Assembly: GCF_902859705.1 (NCBI RefSeq)
Contig: NZ_CADIJO010000002.1
Location: forward strand, 434,001-498,000
From: Achromobacter deleyi
GTDB taxonomy: Bacteria > Pseudomonadota > Gammaproteobacteria > Burkholderiales > Burkholderiaceae_B
Direction: 5' to 3'
DNA length: 64,000 nucleotides
The notes under the pieces are model-generated. The model was not told where the DNA came from and ran no database searches. It saw nothing but the letters and a program-made list of their open reading frames with translations. Numbering within the stretch: position 1 is the first letter of the stretch; each line of letters begins with the position of its first letter. Position numbers and translations under genes: made by a program. Below are positions 24,907 through 33,928 of the stretch, in pieces.

Positions 24907-25596
24907 ATGACTGATTTTCCCTTTGACGCCGTGCTGTTCGACTGCGACGGCGTGCTGGTCGATTCCGAACCCATCACCGCCCGCGTCCTGACCGAAATGC
25001 TCAACGAGCTGGGTTGGGCGATCACGTTCGAAGAGGCCACCCGCATCTTCACCGGCAAGGCGGTGCGCGACGAGCTGCCCCTGATTCAATCGAAGACCGG
25101 TGTGGCCTTGTCGCCCGACTGGTTCGCACAGTTCCGCGAACGCCGCAACGGCGCGCTGGACCGCGAACTGCTTGAAATTCCCGGCGCGCCGGATGCGGTG
25201 CGGACCCTGCACCAGGCGCTGGATGGCCGCATCGCCGTCGCCTCGGGGGCCGACCGCCGCAAGGTCGAACTGCAACTGGCCAAGGTTGGCATCGCCGACT
25301 GCTTTGGCGAGCGAGTCTTCAGCGGCCATGAAATGCCGCGCAGCAAGCCGTTTCCCGATGTGTACTTGGCGGCCGCCAGCGCGTTGGGCGTGGACCCGGC
25401 GCGCTGCGCCGTGGTCGAAGACACCGTCACCGGCGCCACGGCCGGCGTGGCGGCGGGTGCGACGGTGTTCGGCTACAGCCCCGACGCCAACGGCCACAGC
25501 AGCCCCGAGGCCCTGCGCAGCGTGGGCGTGGCGCATGTGTTCACCGACATGAAGCAATTGCCGGCCCTCTTGGCCGGCTGGGCCGCGGCGCGCTGA
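24907..25596 (+). CDS. HAD-superfamily phosphatase (YieH/phosphoglycolate-phosphatase-like)
   Basis: A 229-residue HAD subfamily IA hydrolase. Motif I is FDCDGVLVDSEP (nucleophile Asp about residue 13), motif II Ser in VASGADRRK, motif III Lys in RSKPFPDVYL and motif IV in VVEDTVTGATAG. The alpha-helical cap is inserted after motif I. The ATG at 24907 is chosen because the longer frame from 24820 adds a proline-rich stretch before the fold. Substrate is a small sugar or organic phosphate, not predictable. It stands alone, divergent from alkA. Confidence 0.85.
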   Translation: MTDFPFDAVLFDCDGVLVDSEPITARVLTEMLNELGWAITFEEATRIFTGKAVRDELPLIQSKTGVALSPDWFAQFRERRNGALDRELLEIPGAPDAVRTLHQALDGRIAVASGADRRKVELQLAKVGIADCFGERVFSGHEMPRSKPFPDVYLAAASALGVDPARCAVVEDTVTGATAGVAAGATVFGYSPDANGHSSPEALRSVGVAHVFTDMKQLPALLAGWAAAR

Positions 25597-25671
25597 CGCG
25601 CCGGGTCTGAGGCCGGAGGCCCATCGGGCAAGGCCCGGGCCGCCGGCGGCGCTTCGATCTGCCCGCCGGAT

Positions 25672-26445
25672 TCAGCGGGCGTACTGCTCGCCGCCGTCCA
25701 GGTCGATGACCGTGCCGCTGAGATACCCCGCCCGGGGCGATGCGCCGAACACCACCATGTCCGCCACTTCCTCGGCTTCCATCAGGCGGCCGAAGGGCAG
25801 GTCGGACAAGGTTTCTTCCCAGCGCGATTCATCTCCCCAACGCGCTTGCGCCCGCTGTTTGGCCAGCGTCAGCACGCGGTCGGTGCGGGTGCGCGACGGA
25901 TTCACGCCGAACACGCGCACGCCGTGGCGCGGCGCATCGCCGCCCAAGGCGCGCGTGAAGGCGATCAGCGAGGCGTTGGCGGCCGCGCCGCAGATGTAGT
26001 CGGCGCGCGGGGCCGACCCGGCCATGCCGATGACGTTGGCGATGACGCCCGTGCCGGCCTGCCGCATCAGCGGGTAGTAGTGGCGGGCCAGGTCGATGTA
26101 GCCGTGCACCTTCAGTTCCCAGCCTGCGCGCCAGCGGTCATCGGCCACCTGGTCCAGCGCGCCGCCCGGCACCGCGCCGGCGTTGTTGACCAGGATGTCC
26201 ACGGCGCCGGCCTCATCGAGCACCCGCGCGGCGGCGCCCGCCTGGGCCAGGTCCAGCGCCAGCGTGCGCACCGCCTTGCCCGTCTGCGCCTGGATCGCCT
26301 GGGCCGCAGCCTGCAGCGCCGCGCCGTCGCGCGCGACCAATATCGGCTCGGCGCCTTCGCGCGCAAAAGCCGTGGCGCAGGCCAGGCCGATACCCTTGGA
26401 TGCGCCTGTCACCAGCACGCGCTTGCCTTGCAGCTGCAAATCCAT
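25672..26445 (-). CDS. SDR-family protein with atypical active site
   Basis: A 257-residue SDR. The cofactor motif TGASKGIG (about 14-21) and NNAG (about 88-91) are intact and the C-terminus LSGTVIDLDGGEQYAR is typical. The catalytic Ser-Tyr-Lys is not: the region reads NVIGMAGSAPRADYICGAAA followed by NASL, and aligning it to ordinary SDRs puts Gly at the Ser, Gly at the Tyr and Asn at the Lys position. It may use a shifted Tyr (ADYICG), bind cofactor without catalysis, or belong to a divergent subfamily. No neighbour suggests a pathway. Confidence 0.8.
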   Translation of the reverse strand: MDLQLQGKRVLVTGASKGIGLACATAFAREGAEPILVARDGAALQAAAQAIQAQTGKAVRTLALDLAQAGAAARVLDEAGAVDILVNNAGAVPGGALDQVADDRWRAGWELKVHGYIDLARHYYPLMRQAGTGVIANVIGMAGSAPRADYICGAAANASLIAFTRALGGDAPRHGVRVFGVNPSRTRTDRVLTLAKQRAQARWGDESRWEETLSDLPFGRLMEAEEVADMVVFGASPRAGYLSGTVIDLDGGEQYAR

Positions 26446-26619
26446 CCGAAGCTCCTAGCGGTCGCGTCCGCGGACGAGATGCCGGGGCGCGTTGGGAAAT
26501 CGACCCGGGCAACCCGGTGTCGTACAGCGCTGTTGTAAACCAGATGCCCTTGCCGGAACAGCCGTGGCCGATGCCATGCAACGGCCTGCCGGCATTCAGG
26601 ACGACGTCTGCACCGGCAT

Positions 26620-27663
26620 TCAGGCCGGCACAATATCGACGCGATGTCCGCCCGCCTGTGCGGCATGGCGGATGACCACGGGCAAGAAGCGTTCGATCAC
26701 CGACGCATTCGTGCTGGTATGCCCCGTGATCTCGGTGCAGGTGAAATGCGCCGGTTTGCCGCTGTCGTACACCGCCAGCGCCAGCAGCAACAGCCATTGG
26801 TCGGCCAGGTGCGGCCCCAGCGCCGCATCGCTGCCAAGATACGCGCCGACCTCGCGCGCCAGCGTGCCGGCCACCGTTTCCGCGTTGACGCCCTTGGCGC
26901 CGTACGCAGTGAACACCTCGGTGACCTCGGTGTGCGCCAGCGTCGCGGTCAGCGCATTGCCGGGGCCTTCGTTCTGGTGCGAGGCGGCGACCAGCAGCTG
27001 GTCTTGCGTCCAGCCCAGCTGCTCGGCCAGCACGTCCAGTTCGCGCCGCGCAATGGCGCGCGGCAGGCCCGCCACGATGCATTCCGCGGACAGGCTTTGC
27101 ACCGCGCCGCGCTGCGCGATATTCACCGGCGCGAGGCCGCCTGCCGCAGGCGTGATCTCGGCCATCACCATGCCGCCACCGGCCGGGTAGAAGCCGCGGC
27201 GGCGCAGGTCCAGCGCCAGCTCCGCGCCCAGCTTGCTCGCCAGCGGCGCATAGGCGCGCGCCAGGAAATCGAACGACGGCGCCAGCGGGTTATGCGTGCC
27301 GCCCTGCAGTTCCAGGCGGCTGGGGCCGTCGGCCCGCAGCAACGCCGGCAGCACGGTCTGCAAGACCAGCATGCAGCTGCCGGCGCTGGCGATCGCGTAG
27401 CGGTAATCGCCCGCGCGTATCGGGCCTGGCGCAAAGCGCAGCTGTTGCGAGCCGAGTTCGGCGCCTTCGCACTCGGCGCCGCTGATCTGCATCGCCGCCT
27501 GCACGCAGGCCAGATGCTGGCGCATCAGGCCGGGCTTGGAACGCTTGGCGCGGATGCGCTCGATGCGCAGCGGCACGCCGGTAATCATGGAAAGCGCGAG
27601 CGCGGTGCGCAGCACCTGCCCGCCGCCTTCTCCTTCGGAACCATCCAGTTCAATCATTGCCAT
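26620..27663 (-). CDS. rtcA: RNA 3'-terminal phosphate cyclase RtcA
   Basis: A 347-residue enzyme converting RNA 3'-phosphate ends to 2',3'-cyclic phosphates through an AMP-His intermediate. Hallmarks are GSEGEGGGQVLRTALALSMI (residues 8-27), FYPAGGGM (about 182) and the adenylylated His in TGHTSTNASVIERF (about 315). It lies 21 bp after rtcB on the same strand and is in the operon driven by the sigma-54 promoter at 28962. It would feed cyclic phosphate ends to the ligase RtcB. Confidence 0.93.
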   Translation of the reverse strand: MAMIELDGSEGEGGGQVLRTALALSMITGVPLRIERIRAKRSKPGLMRQHLACVQAAMQISGAECEGAELGSQQLRFAPGPIRAGDYRYAIASAGSCMLVLQTVLPALLRADGPSRLELQGGTHNPLAPSFDFLARAYAPLASKLGAELALDLRRRGFYPAGGGMVMAEITPAAGGLAPVNIAQRGAVQSLSAECIVAGLPRAIARRELDVLAEQLGWTQDQLLVAASHQNEGPGNALTATLAHTEVTEVFTAYGAKGVNAETVAGTLAREVGAYLGSDAALGPHLADQWLLLLALAVYDSGKPAHFTCTEITGHTSTNASVIERFLPVVIRHAAQAGGHRVDIVPA

Positions 27664-27684
27664 TCTTCTTGTTCAACGTCTTGT

Positions 27685-28902
27685 TCAACCCTTCACGCAC
27701 ACGATCTGCTTCAGGGTGTAGACCACTTCCACCAGGTCCTGCTGCGCCTGCATCACGGCGTCGATGTCCTTGTACGCCATCGGGATCTCGTCGATCACGT
27801 TGGCGTCTTTGCGGCATTCCACGCCTTCGGTCGCGGCCACCTGGTCGGCCACCGTGTACAGCTTCTTGGCCTTGGTGCGGCTCATCTTGCGGCCGGCGCC
27901 GTGGCTGCAGCTCATGAAGCTTTCCGGGTTGCCCTTGCCGCGCACGATGTAGCTCTTGGCGCCCATGCTGCCCGGAATGATGCCCAGCTCGCCCGCTTTG
28001 GCGCTCACCGCGCCCTTGCGGGTCAGCAGCACCTCTTCGCCGAAGTGGGTTTCGCGGCTGACATAGTTGTGGTGGCAGTTCACCGCTTCCATGTGCGCCT
28101 CGAACGGCTTGCTGATCACCGAGCGCACCGCGCCCACCAGGCGATGCATCATCACTTCACGGTTGGCGCGCGCGAACTTCTGCGCCCAGCCCACCGCACG
28201 CACATAGTCGCCGAAGTATTTCGAGCCTTCCTCGAAGTACGCCAGGTCCTGGTCGGGCAGGTTGCGCTGGTGCTGTTCGGCGTCTTTCTTGGCCAGCTCG
28301 ATGAACATCGTGCCGATGGCGTTGCCGACGCCGCGCGACCCCGAGTGCAGCATGAACCACACCGACCCCGCTTCATCCAGGCACACTTCGATGAAGTGGT
28401 TGCCGGTACCCAGCGTGCCCAGGTGCTTGTAGTTGTTGGTGTTGCGCAGGCGCGGGTAGTCCTGGCACAGCGCTTCGAATTCGGGCGACAGGGCGCGCCA
28501 GGCGATATCGGTTTCATCGGGCGGCGTTTCCCACGACCCGTGGTCGCGGCCGCCGCGGCGCGGCGAGATGCCGTGCGGCACGGCCTTCTCGATGGCCGCG
28601 CGCAGCGGGCCCAGGTTGTCCGGCAGGTCGTTGGCGTGCAGCGTGGTCTTGCACGCCATCATGCCGCAGCCGATGTCCACGCCCACGGCGGCCGGGATCA
28701 CGGCCTTGATGGTCGGAATCACCGAACCCACCGTGGCGCCGATGCCGTAGTGCACGTCCGGCATGGCCGCGATGTGCTTGTAGATGATGGGCAGGCGGGC
28801 GGCGTTTTCCAGCTGCTGGAGGGCTTCGGCCTCGACCGGCACGCCCTCGGTCCACATTTTCACGGGAACGCCCTGGGCGCCTTGGTGCAGCTTGTACGTC
28901 AT
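27685..28902 (-). CDS. rtcB: RNA-splicing ligase RtcB
   Basis: A 405-residue Mn/GTP-dependent RNA ligase joining 2',3'-cyclic phosphate and 5'-OH ends. Metal ligands are in VGVDIGCGMMACKT (Asp76, Cys79), GTLGTGNHFIEVC, MLHSGSRGVGN and CHHNYV; the guanylated His is in SCSHGAGRKMSR (about 334). I take the ATG at 28902, with GGAG 7 nt upstream; an in-frame ATG at 28914 and the longer frame to 28998 lack this site. First gene of rtcBA and divergent from rtcR. Confidence 0.95.
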   Translation of the reverse strand: MTYKLHQGAQGVPVKMWTEGVPVEAEALQQLENAARLPIIYKHIAAMPDVHYGIGATVGSVIPTIKAVIPAAVGVDIGCGMMACKTTLHANDLPDNLGPLRAAIEKAVPHGISPRRGGRDHGSWETPPDETDIAWRALSPEFEALCQDYPRLRNTNNYKHLGTLGTGNHFIEVCLDEAGSVWFMLHSGSRGVGNAIGTMFIELAKKDAEQHQRNLPDQDLAYFEEGSKYFGDYVRAVGWAQKFARANREVMMHRLVGAVRSVISKPFEAHMEAVNCHHNYVSRETHFGEEVLLTRKGAVSAKAGELGIIPGSMGAKSYIVRGKGNPESFMSCSHGAGRKMSRTKAKKLYTVADQVAATEGVECRKDANVIDEIPMAYKDIDAVMQAQQDLVEVVYTLKQIVCVKG

Positions 28903-28961
28903 GTTCTTCTCCATTGCATAGTGAGGGGCGGCGGGCCTTGCGCGCCGCCTGCTTCTATCTA

Positions 28962-28977
28962 TGCAATCACCGTGCCA
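28962..28977 (-). promoter_or_regulatory. Sigma-54 promoter of rtcBA
   Basis: On the minus strand the sequence TGGCAC-GGTGA-TTGCA is a perfect -24/-12 sigma-54 promoter with the correct 5-bp spacer. Transcription should start about 12 bp downstream, near 28950, leaving a leader of roughly 48 nt before rtcB. The activator gene rtcR is divergent on the other side. Confidence 0.93.
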
Positions 28978-29114
28978 GCTTTTGAAAATAGCCTGCATGA
29001 ATGTTGCAAGCCTTTGATGTGAAAGGGATTAGTGTGTGTCGCGGCAGGGTTGCCTGCGGCGGGGTGTATGTCTAGAATCCTGATAACTTATAAATATAGC
29101 TAGAAATATAGAAA

Positions 29115-30743
29115 ATGAAACCAATCGTGGTCGTGGGGTTCATCGGCACGCAGCTCGATTCCGGGACGGGGCCGGCCCGTTGGGAAAAATGGCGTCCCAC
29201 CGTCGCGCTGACCCAACACGAAGACCGCGTCATCGCCCGCATGGAACTGCTCTACACGGCCCGCCACCGCCGGCTGGCCGAGCTGATCCAGGCCGACATC
29301 GCGGCCGTGTCGCCGGAAACCGTCGTCAACCTGATCGCAGTCGAACTGGCCGACCCCTGGGACTTCGGCGAGGTCTACCACTGCCTGTACCAGTGGGCGC
29401 GGGCCTATCCGTTTGACGTCGAGCGCGAAGAATACTGGGCCCACATCACCACCGGCACGCACGTGGCGCAGATCTGCCAGTTTCTGCTGGTGGAATCGCG
29501 TGTGTTGCCCGGCGTGCTGGTGCAGACGGCACCGCCGCGGCGGCAGCGCCCGGGCCAGCCGGGCGACCTGGCGCTGATCGACCTGGACCTGTCGCGCTAT
29601 GACGTGATCGCCCAGCGCTTTGCCGACGACCAGCGCGATGCGGTCGACTTCCTGAAGCGCGGCATCGCCACGCGCAACGCCAAGTTCAACGCGCTCATCA
29701 CAGAGATCGAGCGCGTGGCCTTGCGCTCGCGCGCGCCCATTCTGTTGGCCGGGCCCACCGGCGCGGGCAAGTCGTTCCTGGCGCGCCGCATGTTCGAACT
29801 GAAAAAGGCCCGGCACCATATCGCCGGGCCGTTCGTCGAGGTCAACTGCGCCACGCTGCGGGGCGACACGGCCGCGGCAGCCTTGTTCGGCCACAAGAAG
29901 GGCGCCTACACCGGCGCGGCCGCCGACCGCGCGGGCCTGCTGCGCACCGCCCACGAAGGCGTGCTGTTCCTGGACGAAATCGGCGAGTTGGGCGTGGACG
30001 AACAGGCCATGCTGCTCAAGGCCATCGAAGAACGGCGCTTCTACCCCGTGGGGGCCGACCGCGAGGTCGAAAGCGACTTCCAGCTGATCGCCGGCACCAA
30101 CCGCGACCTGCGGCGCGAGGTCGCGGCGGGGCGTTTTCGCGAAGACCTGTACGCCCGCATCAATATGTGGACCTACGACCTGCCCGGCCTGGCCGCGCGG
30201 GCCGAAGACATCGAACCCAACATCGACCACCTGCTGGCGGCCTACGCCACCGAGCACCACCGGGCCGCGCGTTTCAACGTCGAGGCCCGCCAGGCCTACC
30301 TGGCCTTCGCGCAAAGCGCGGATGCCCCCTGGCGCGGCAACTTCCGTGACCTGTCGTCCAGCATCGCACGGCTGGCCACGCTGGCCGAAGGCGGACGCAT
30401 CAGCCTGGAATTGGTAGAAGCCGAGATTTCCCGACTGCGCTGGCTGTGGCAGCGCGACGGGCAGGACACGGCGGCCACGCCGGCTGCGCCGGACCTGCGT
30501 GCGTTGCTGGGCGATGCGCGCCTGGACGCCATGGATCTGTTTGACCAGCTGCAACTGCAAGCCGTGCTGCAGGTCTGCGCCCAGGCCCGCAACCTGTCGG
30601 ACGCCGGCCGCAAGCTGTTCCAGGCGTCCCGCACCGAACGCAGCGTGGTCAACGATGCGGACCGCCTGCGCAAGTACCTGGCCAAGCATGGACTGCATTG
30701 GGAGCAGTTACGGGGGGACGCGGCCTTGGGGGCGAGCCTGTAG
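29115..30743 (+). CDS. rtcR: Sigma-54-dependent activator RtcR
   Basis: A 542-residue bacterial enhancer-binding protein. The N-terminal sensory (CARF-like, RtcR) domain covers about residues 1-185, where E. coli RtcR senses RNA with damaged ends. The AAA+ domain has Walker A GPTGAGKS (213-220), the sigma-54 contact loop GAYTGA (263-268; the common form is GAFTGA) and Walker B VLFLDE (283-288). A C-terminal helical DNA-binding region lies around 475-525. It should activate the promoter at 28962. The interval 28978-29114 includes an AT-rich block just before the start (TATAAATATAGCTAG) that may hold its own promoter or binding sites. Confidence 0.94.
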   Translation: MKPIVVVGFIGTQLDSGTGPARWEKWRPTVALTQHEDRVIARMELLYTARHRRLAELIQADIAAVSPETVVNLIAVELADPWDFGEVYHCLYQWARAYPFDVEREEYWAHITTGTHVAQICQFLLVESRVLPGVLVQTAPPRRQRPGQPGDLALIDLDLSRYDVIAQRFADDQRDAVDFLKRGIATRNAKFNALITEIERVALRSRAPILLAGPTGAGKSFLARRMFELKKARHHIAGPFVEVNCATLRGDTAAAALFGHKKGAYTGAAADRAGLLRTAHEGVLFLDEIGELGVDEQAMLLKAIEERRFYPVGADREVESDFQLIAGTNRDLRREVAAGRFREDLYARINMWTYDLPGLAARAEDIEPNIDHLLAAYATEHHRAARFNVEARQAYLAFAQSADAPWRGNFRDLSSSIARLATLAEGGRISLELVEAEISRLRWLWQRDGQDTAATPAAPDLRALLGDARLDAMDLFDQLQLQAVLQVCAQARNLSDAGRKLFQASRTERSVVNDADRLRKYLAKHGLHWEQLRGDAALGASL

Positions 30744-30839
30744 GGCCAGGCCCGTACGGCTGCTATGCTGGTTCCGGCTGGCACGGCGATGCCCTTTGCT
30801 GCGTCATTCAGCGTTCACCCCCCTTGCCCGGAGACGGCG

Positions 30840-31379
30840 ATGTCGGAAATCTGGTTGGAAGTCTGGACCACCTTGCGCAGCGAATTCGCCGATATCCCGG
30901 ATGTCGGCGAAGCCACGCGCATCGTGCTGCGCCTGGGCATGGCGGTCATCCTGGGCGGTCTGCTGGGCTACGAGCGCGAGCGCAGCGGCAAGGCGGCCGG
31001 CCTGCGCACCCACATGCTGGTGGCGCTGGGCGCGGCGATCTTCGTGCTGGTGCCGCTGCAGAACGGCATGCAGGTGGGCGACCTGAGCCGGGTGCTGCAG
31101 GGCGTCATCGCCGGCATCGGCTTTCTGGGCGCGGGCGCCATCATCAAGCTCAGCAATGAACGCGAGATCCGCGGCCTGACCACGTCGGCCAGCATCTGGA
31201 TGACGGCGGCCATCGGCGTGGCCGCGGGCATGGGCCGCGAGGCCACCGCCGTGGCCAGCACCTTGATGGCGTTGTTCGTGCTGGCCGTGTTGCGGCGGGT
31301 CGAGGCGCGCATTGCCGGCAAGGGCGCCAAGCGCGTGATCGAAAACGAAAAAGGCCTGGTCGAACGCGACAAGGCCTGA
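30840..31379 (+). CDS. MgtC/SapB-family membrane protein
   Basis: A 179-residue protein with four or five membrane segments. Family hallmarks are visible: LGYERERSGKAAGLRTH (about 43-59), GVIAGIGFLGAGAIIK and RGLTTSASIWMTAAIG. MgtC-like proteins affect phosphate and Mg homeostasis and acid or intracellular survival; the plain MgtC fold lacks the C-terminal ACT-like domain of the virulence MgtC, as here, so a housekeeping membrane role is likelier. The ATG at 30840 follows GGAGACGGCG. It lies downstream of rtcR but is separated by 96 bp. Confidence 0.88.
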   Translation: MSEIWLEVWTTLRSEFADIPDVGEATRIVLRLGMAVILGGLLGYERERSGKAAGLRTHMLVALGAAIFVLVPLQNGMQVGDLSRVLQGVIAGIGFLGAGAIIKLSNEREIRGLTTSASIWMTAAIGVAAGMGREATAVASTLMALFVLAVLRRVEARIAGKGAKRVIENEKGLVERDKA

Positions 31380-31397
31380 AGGGGTTGGCCTGCTGCC

Positions 31398-31784
31398 CTA
31401 CTTCTTCAATTGCACCAGCACGAACTCGTTGCCGTACAGGTCGATGAAGTGCGCATACACGGCGAAATTGTCGTGCACCGGTTCGCGCGTGAACCGCACG
31501 CCCCGGGCAGCGAAGCGGGCGTGGTCGCGCACCACGTCGTCGGTGTAGAACACGCCCACCGGCTGGCCGCCGGTCTGGTCGCCCACGCGGTCGCGTTGCG
31601 CCTGGGTCTGGGCCTGCAACAGCCACACGCCCACCGAGGGCTGTTCGGGCAGCCGCAGGTGCACGAAGCGTTGCTGGCCCACGGCCATGTCGACGAACAC
31701 CTCCATGCCCAGCTTGTCCTGGTAGAAAGAAATGGCGGTGTCGTAATCGTTGACGAGCAGGACGAGACGGCCCAGCGAGTGCAT
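31398..31784 (-). CDS. VOC/glyoxalase-fold protein
   Basis: A 128-residue vicinal-oxygen-chelate protein with two beta-alpha-beta-beta-beta modules: LGRLVLLVNDYDTAISFYQD at the start and HFIDLYGNEFVLVQLKK at the end. Putative metal ligands are His2 region, a mid-chain acidic residue and the Glu in GNEFVLV. Fold family includes glyoxalases, dioxygenases and antibiotic-binding proteins. Convergent with the MgtC gene, gap 18 bp. Function not predictable. Confidence 0.8.
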   Translation of the reverse strand: MHSLGRLVLLVNDYDTAISFYQDKLGMEVFVDMAVGQQRFVHLRLPEQPSVGVWLLQAQTQAQRDRVGDQTGGQPVGVFYTDDVVRDHARFAARGVRFTREPVHDNFAVYAHFIDLYGNEFVLVQLKK

Positions 31785-31879
31785 GTCAGGACTCTCTTTG
31801 TAGTGGTATGTGCGGCTATGCTAACCGCTATACGGCAGGGGCTGTTGTCACGGCCCCCGGCGTGATCGCTGTGCGGGCA

Positions 31880-32872
31880 TCAGTCGGCTTCGCGCAACAG
31901 GCGAAAACCCACCAGCGGATAGCGTGTTTCGGCGGTATTCCAGTTGCGGTAGGCCGACCGCACGTACAGCGCCCAGGTGTGCCACGAGCCGCCGCGGCGC
32001 ACCCGCACATTGCCGCTGGCCGGGCCTTGGGGGTCGTCTTGGGGAGATTGGGCGTAATAGTCTTCGCCGTACCAGTCGGCCACCCATTCCCAGGCATTGC
32101 CGTGCATGTCGTACAGGCCGAAGGCGTTGGGGGCGTAGGTGGCGACCGGCGCGGTGAAGGTGTGGCCGTCGCTGCGCGGCGCCGCAAAGGCCTGCCACTT
32201 GGGCCACAGCGGCGCCGCGTCCGCGTCGAAGGTATTGGCTACGCCGGGCAGGCCGGCGGGATCGTCGCCGTGCTGATAGCGGGTACGGCCGCCGGCCCGC
32301 GCGGCGTATTCCCATTCGGCTTCGGTGGGCAGGCGGTAGACGCGGCCTTCCTGCTGGCTGAGCCAGCGGGCCAGGGCGGTGGCGTCGTTCCAGCTGACGT
32401 TGACCACGGGGTGGTCATCCGTCTGGGCAAAGCCGGGGTTACGCCACGAATAGCGAGTATCGCGCCCTTCGAAGGCGTCGCCGCGTTCGGTCTTGTCGGG
32501 GTCGTAGGCGGCGTTGTAGCCGTAGCCGCCGGTGCCGTCGGCCTCGGATTCGGGCACATAGCCGGACGCCTCGATGAAGCGGCGGAACTGGCCCACGGTG
32601 ACCTCGGTGCGTTCAAGGTAGAACGGGCGGGTGATGCGCACCGTGTGCACCGGGGCTTCGTCGAACAGCTGGGCGAAGCGTTCTTTCGGGTACTGCGGGA
32701 AGTCGCGCGCCAGGGCCTCGGGCGTTTCGTCGCTGCCCATCTGGAATGTGCCGGCGGGCACATGCACGAAGGTCATGCCCAGCGAGTTTTCGACCAGGGC
32801 AGGCGGTTCGGCCGACCAGGCCGGCACGGTGGCCAGCGTACAGAGCAATGCCAGGGCGATGGGTAGGCGCAT
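31880..32872 (-). CDS. Exported formylglycine-generating-enzyme-fold protein (SUMF1/FGE family)
   Basis: A 330-residue protein with a signal peptide (MRLPIALALLCTLATVPAWS) and then an FGE-sulfatase domain: FVHVPAGTFQMGSDETPEAL, RLPTEAEWEYAARAGG, GLYDMHGNAWEWVADWYG and the C-terminal RRGGSWHTWALYVRSAYRNW. The catalytic cysteines of true FGE, expected after GGSW, are absent; this looks like an FGE-fold protein of other function (compare PvdO in siderophore maturation or EgtB-like enzymes). No sulfatase is nearby. An alternative start at 32917 adds 15 residues; neither has a strong RBS. Probably periplasmic. Confidence 0.82.
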   Translation of the reverse strand: MRLPIALALLCTLATVPAWSAEPPALVENSLGMTFVHVPAGTFQMGSDETPEALARDFPQYPKERFAQLFDEAPVHTVRITRPFYLERTEVTVGQFRRFIEASGYVPESEADGTGGYGYNAAYDPDKTERGDAFEGRDTRYSWRNPGFAQTDDHPVVNVSWNDATALARWLSQQEGRVYRLPTEAEWEYAARAGGRTRYQHGDDPAGLPGVANTFDADAAPLWPKWQAFAAPRSDGHTFTAPVATYAPNAFGLYDMHGNAWEWVADWYGEDYYAQSPQDDPQGPASGNVRVRRGGSWHTWALYVRSAYRNWNTAETRYPLVGFRLLREAD

Positions 32873-32942
32873 GACGGGCCGCAAGAAAGGAAAGCGCAGA
32901 TAGTAGGCCCCCGGCATCGCCGCCGCCAGCCCTGGCGAACCC

Positions 32943-33812
32943 TCACTCGGGAACTACTGAATCCAGCCACGCACGCGGCGAGGCGCCCAGCTTGCGGCTG
33001 AAGGCCCGCGACAGGGCCGAGGCATTGGCATACCCCAGTTCCGCAGCAATCGCCTTGACCGGGCGGCCGTCGCGCAGCCGCGACTGAGCCAGCGCCAGGC
33101 GCCAGTCGGCCAGGTAGTCGGCCGGCGGCTGCCCCACGGCGTCCTTGAACGCCGCGGCGAAGGCGCTGCGCGACATGCCGGCGTGGCCGGCCAGGTCGGC
33201 CAGACTCCAGGGCGCGCCAGGCGTCTGGTGCATGGCGACCAGGGCGCGGGCCAGCCTGGGGTCGGCCAGGCCTGTCATCAATCCGGCCTGGATGCCGGCT
33301 TCGGCGGGATGGTCGATCAGCCAGCGCAGCAGTTGGATCAGCACCACTTCAAACAGCCTGTCGGCCAGCAGGCGCTGGCCGCAGCGCACGGATTCGGTTT
33401 CGGCGAACAGCAGCGCCAGCGCCTGTTCCAGCCCGTGCACGCGGGCCAGCGGCAGCGCGATCAGCGCCGGCAGCGCGCGGACCAGCGGATTGCGTGCGCC
33501 GCCGTCGAAATCCAGCGTGGCACAGGTGAAGTCGGAACCGTCTTGCGGCGGGTTGTGGAAATCATGCCGCACCGGGCGCGGGTAGAACAGCAGCGTCGGT
33601 TCGGTCAGCGCCAGCCGCCGCGGCAGGCCCGCGCCTGCCGGGTGCCGCACTTCCATCTGGCCGCACCGCAATACGTGCAGGAAACCGCGGCCGGTCTCGG
33701 GAGCAAAGCGGGTCAGCCCGCACATCGGGCCGCTGTGGAACAGTCGGGCGCGGGCGCGGAACTGCTCCAGCAGGGCGGACAGGCGGTCGACGGGGGCGGG
33801 GGGCGCGGGCAT
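32943..33812 (-). CDS. AraC-family regulator (cupin-type N-terminus)
   Basis: A 289-residue activator. The C-terminal tandem HTH is in PWSLADLAGHAGMSRSAFAA and VKAIAAELGYANASALSRAF (about 205-285), and the N-terminal half is a cupin-like effector domain of the AraC_binding_6 type. It is divergent from the AhpD-like gene at 33929 with a 116-bp gap, the usual position for a regulator and its single target in this family. Confidence 0.88.
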   Translation of the reverse strand: MPAPPAPVDRLSALLEQFRARARLFHSGPMCGLTRFAPETGRGFLHVLRCGQMEVRHPAGAGLPRRLALTEPTLLFYPRPVRHDFHNPPQDGSDFTCATLDFDGGARNPLVRALPALIALPLARVHGLEQALALLFAETESVRCGQRLLADRLFEVVLIQLLRWLIDHPAEAGIQAGLMTGLADPRLARALVAMHQTPGAPWSLADLAGHAGMSRSAFAAAFKDAVGQPPADYLADWRLALAQSRLRDGRPVKAIAAELGYANASALSRAFSRKLGASPRAWLDSVVPE

Positions 33813-33928
33813 GGACGAATAGATATGTTTAGTGGACGAAAGGTATCCAATACTACTGCGGAAAGCGGAATACTGGGTTCCAGCCAGCAGCCATTCCGGC
33901 CTGGCCCTTCAACCCCAAGGAACCCCTC

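Noticed and set aside
24017-24907. A fusion of the 2OG-oxygenase-like gene with an upstream domain (521 residues)
   Set aside because: The upstream part is the alkA region read in the wrong phase; the real oxygenase start overlaps the alkA stop by 4 nt.
26588-26624. Direct repeat of CCGGCATTCAGG near the rtcA end as a recombination or regulatory site
   Set aside because: Only 12 bp, GC-rich, one copy within the coding end; no partner feature.
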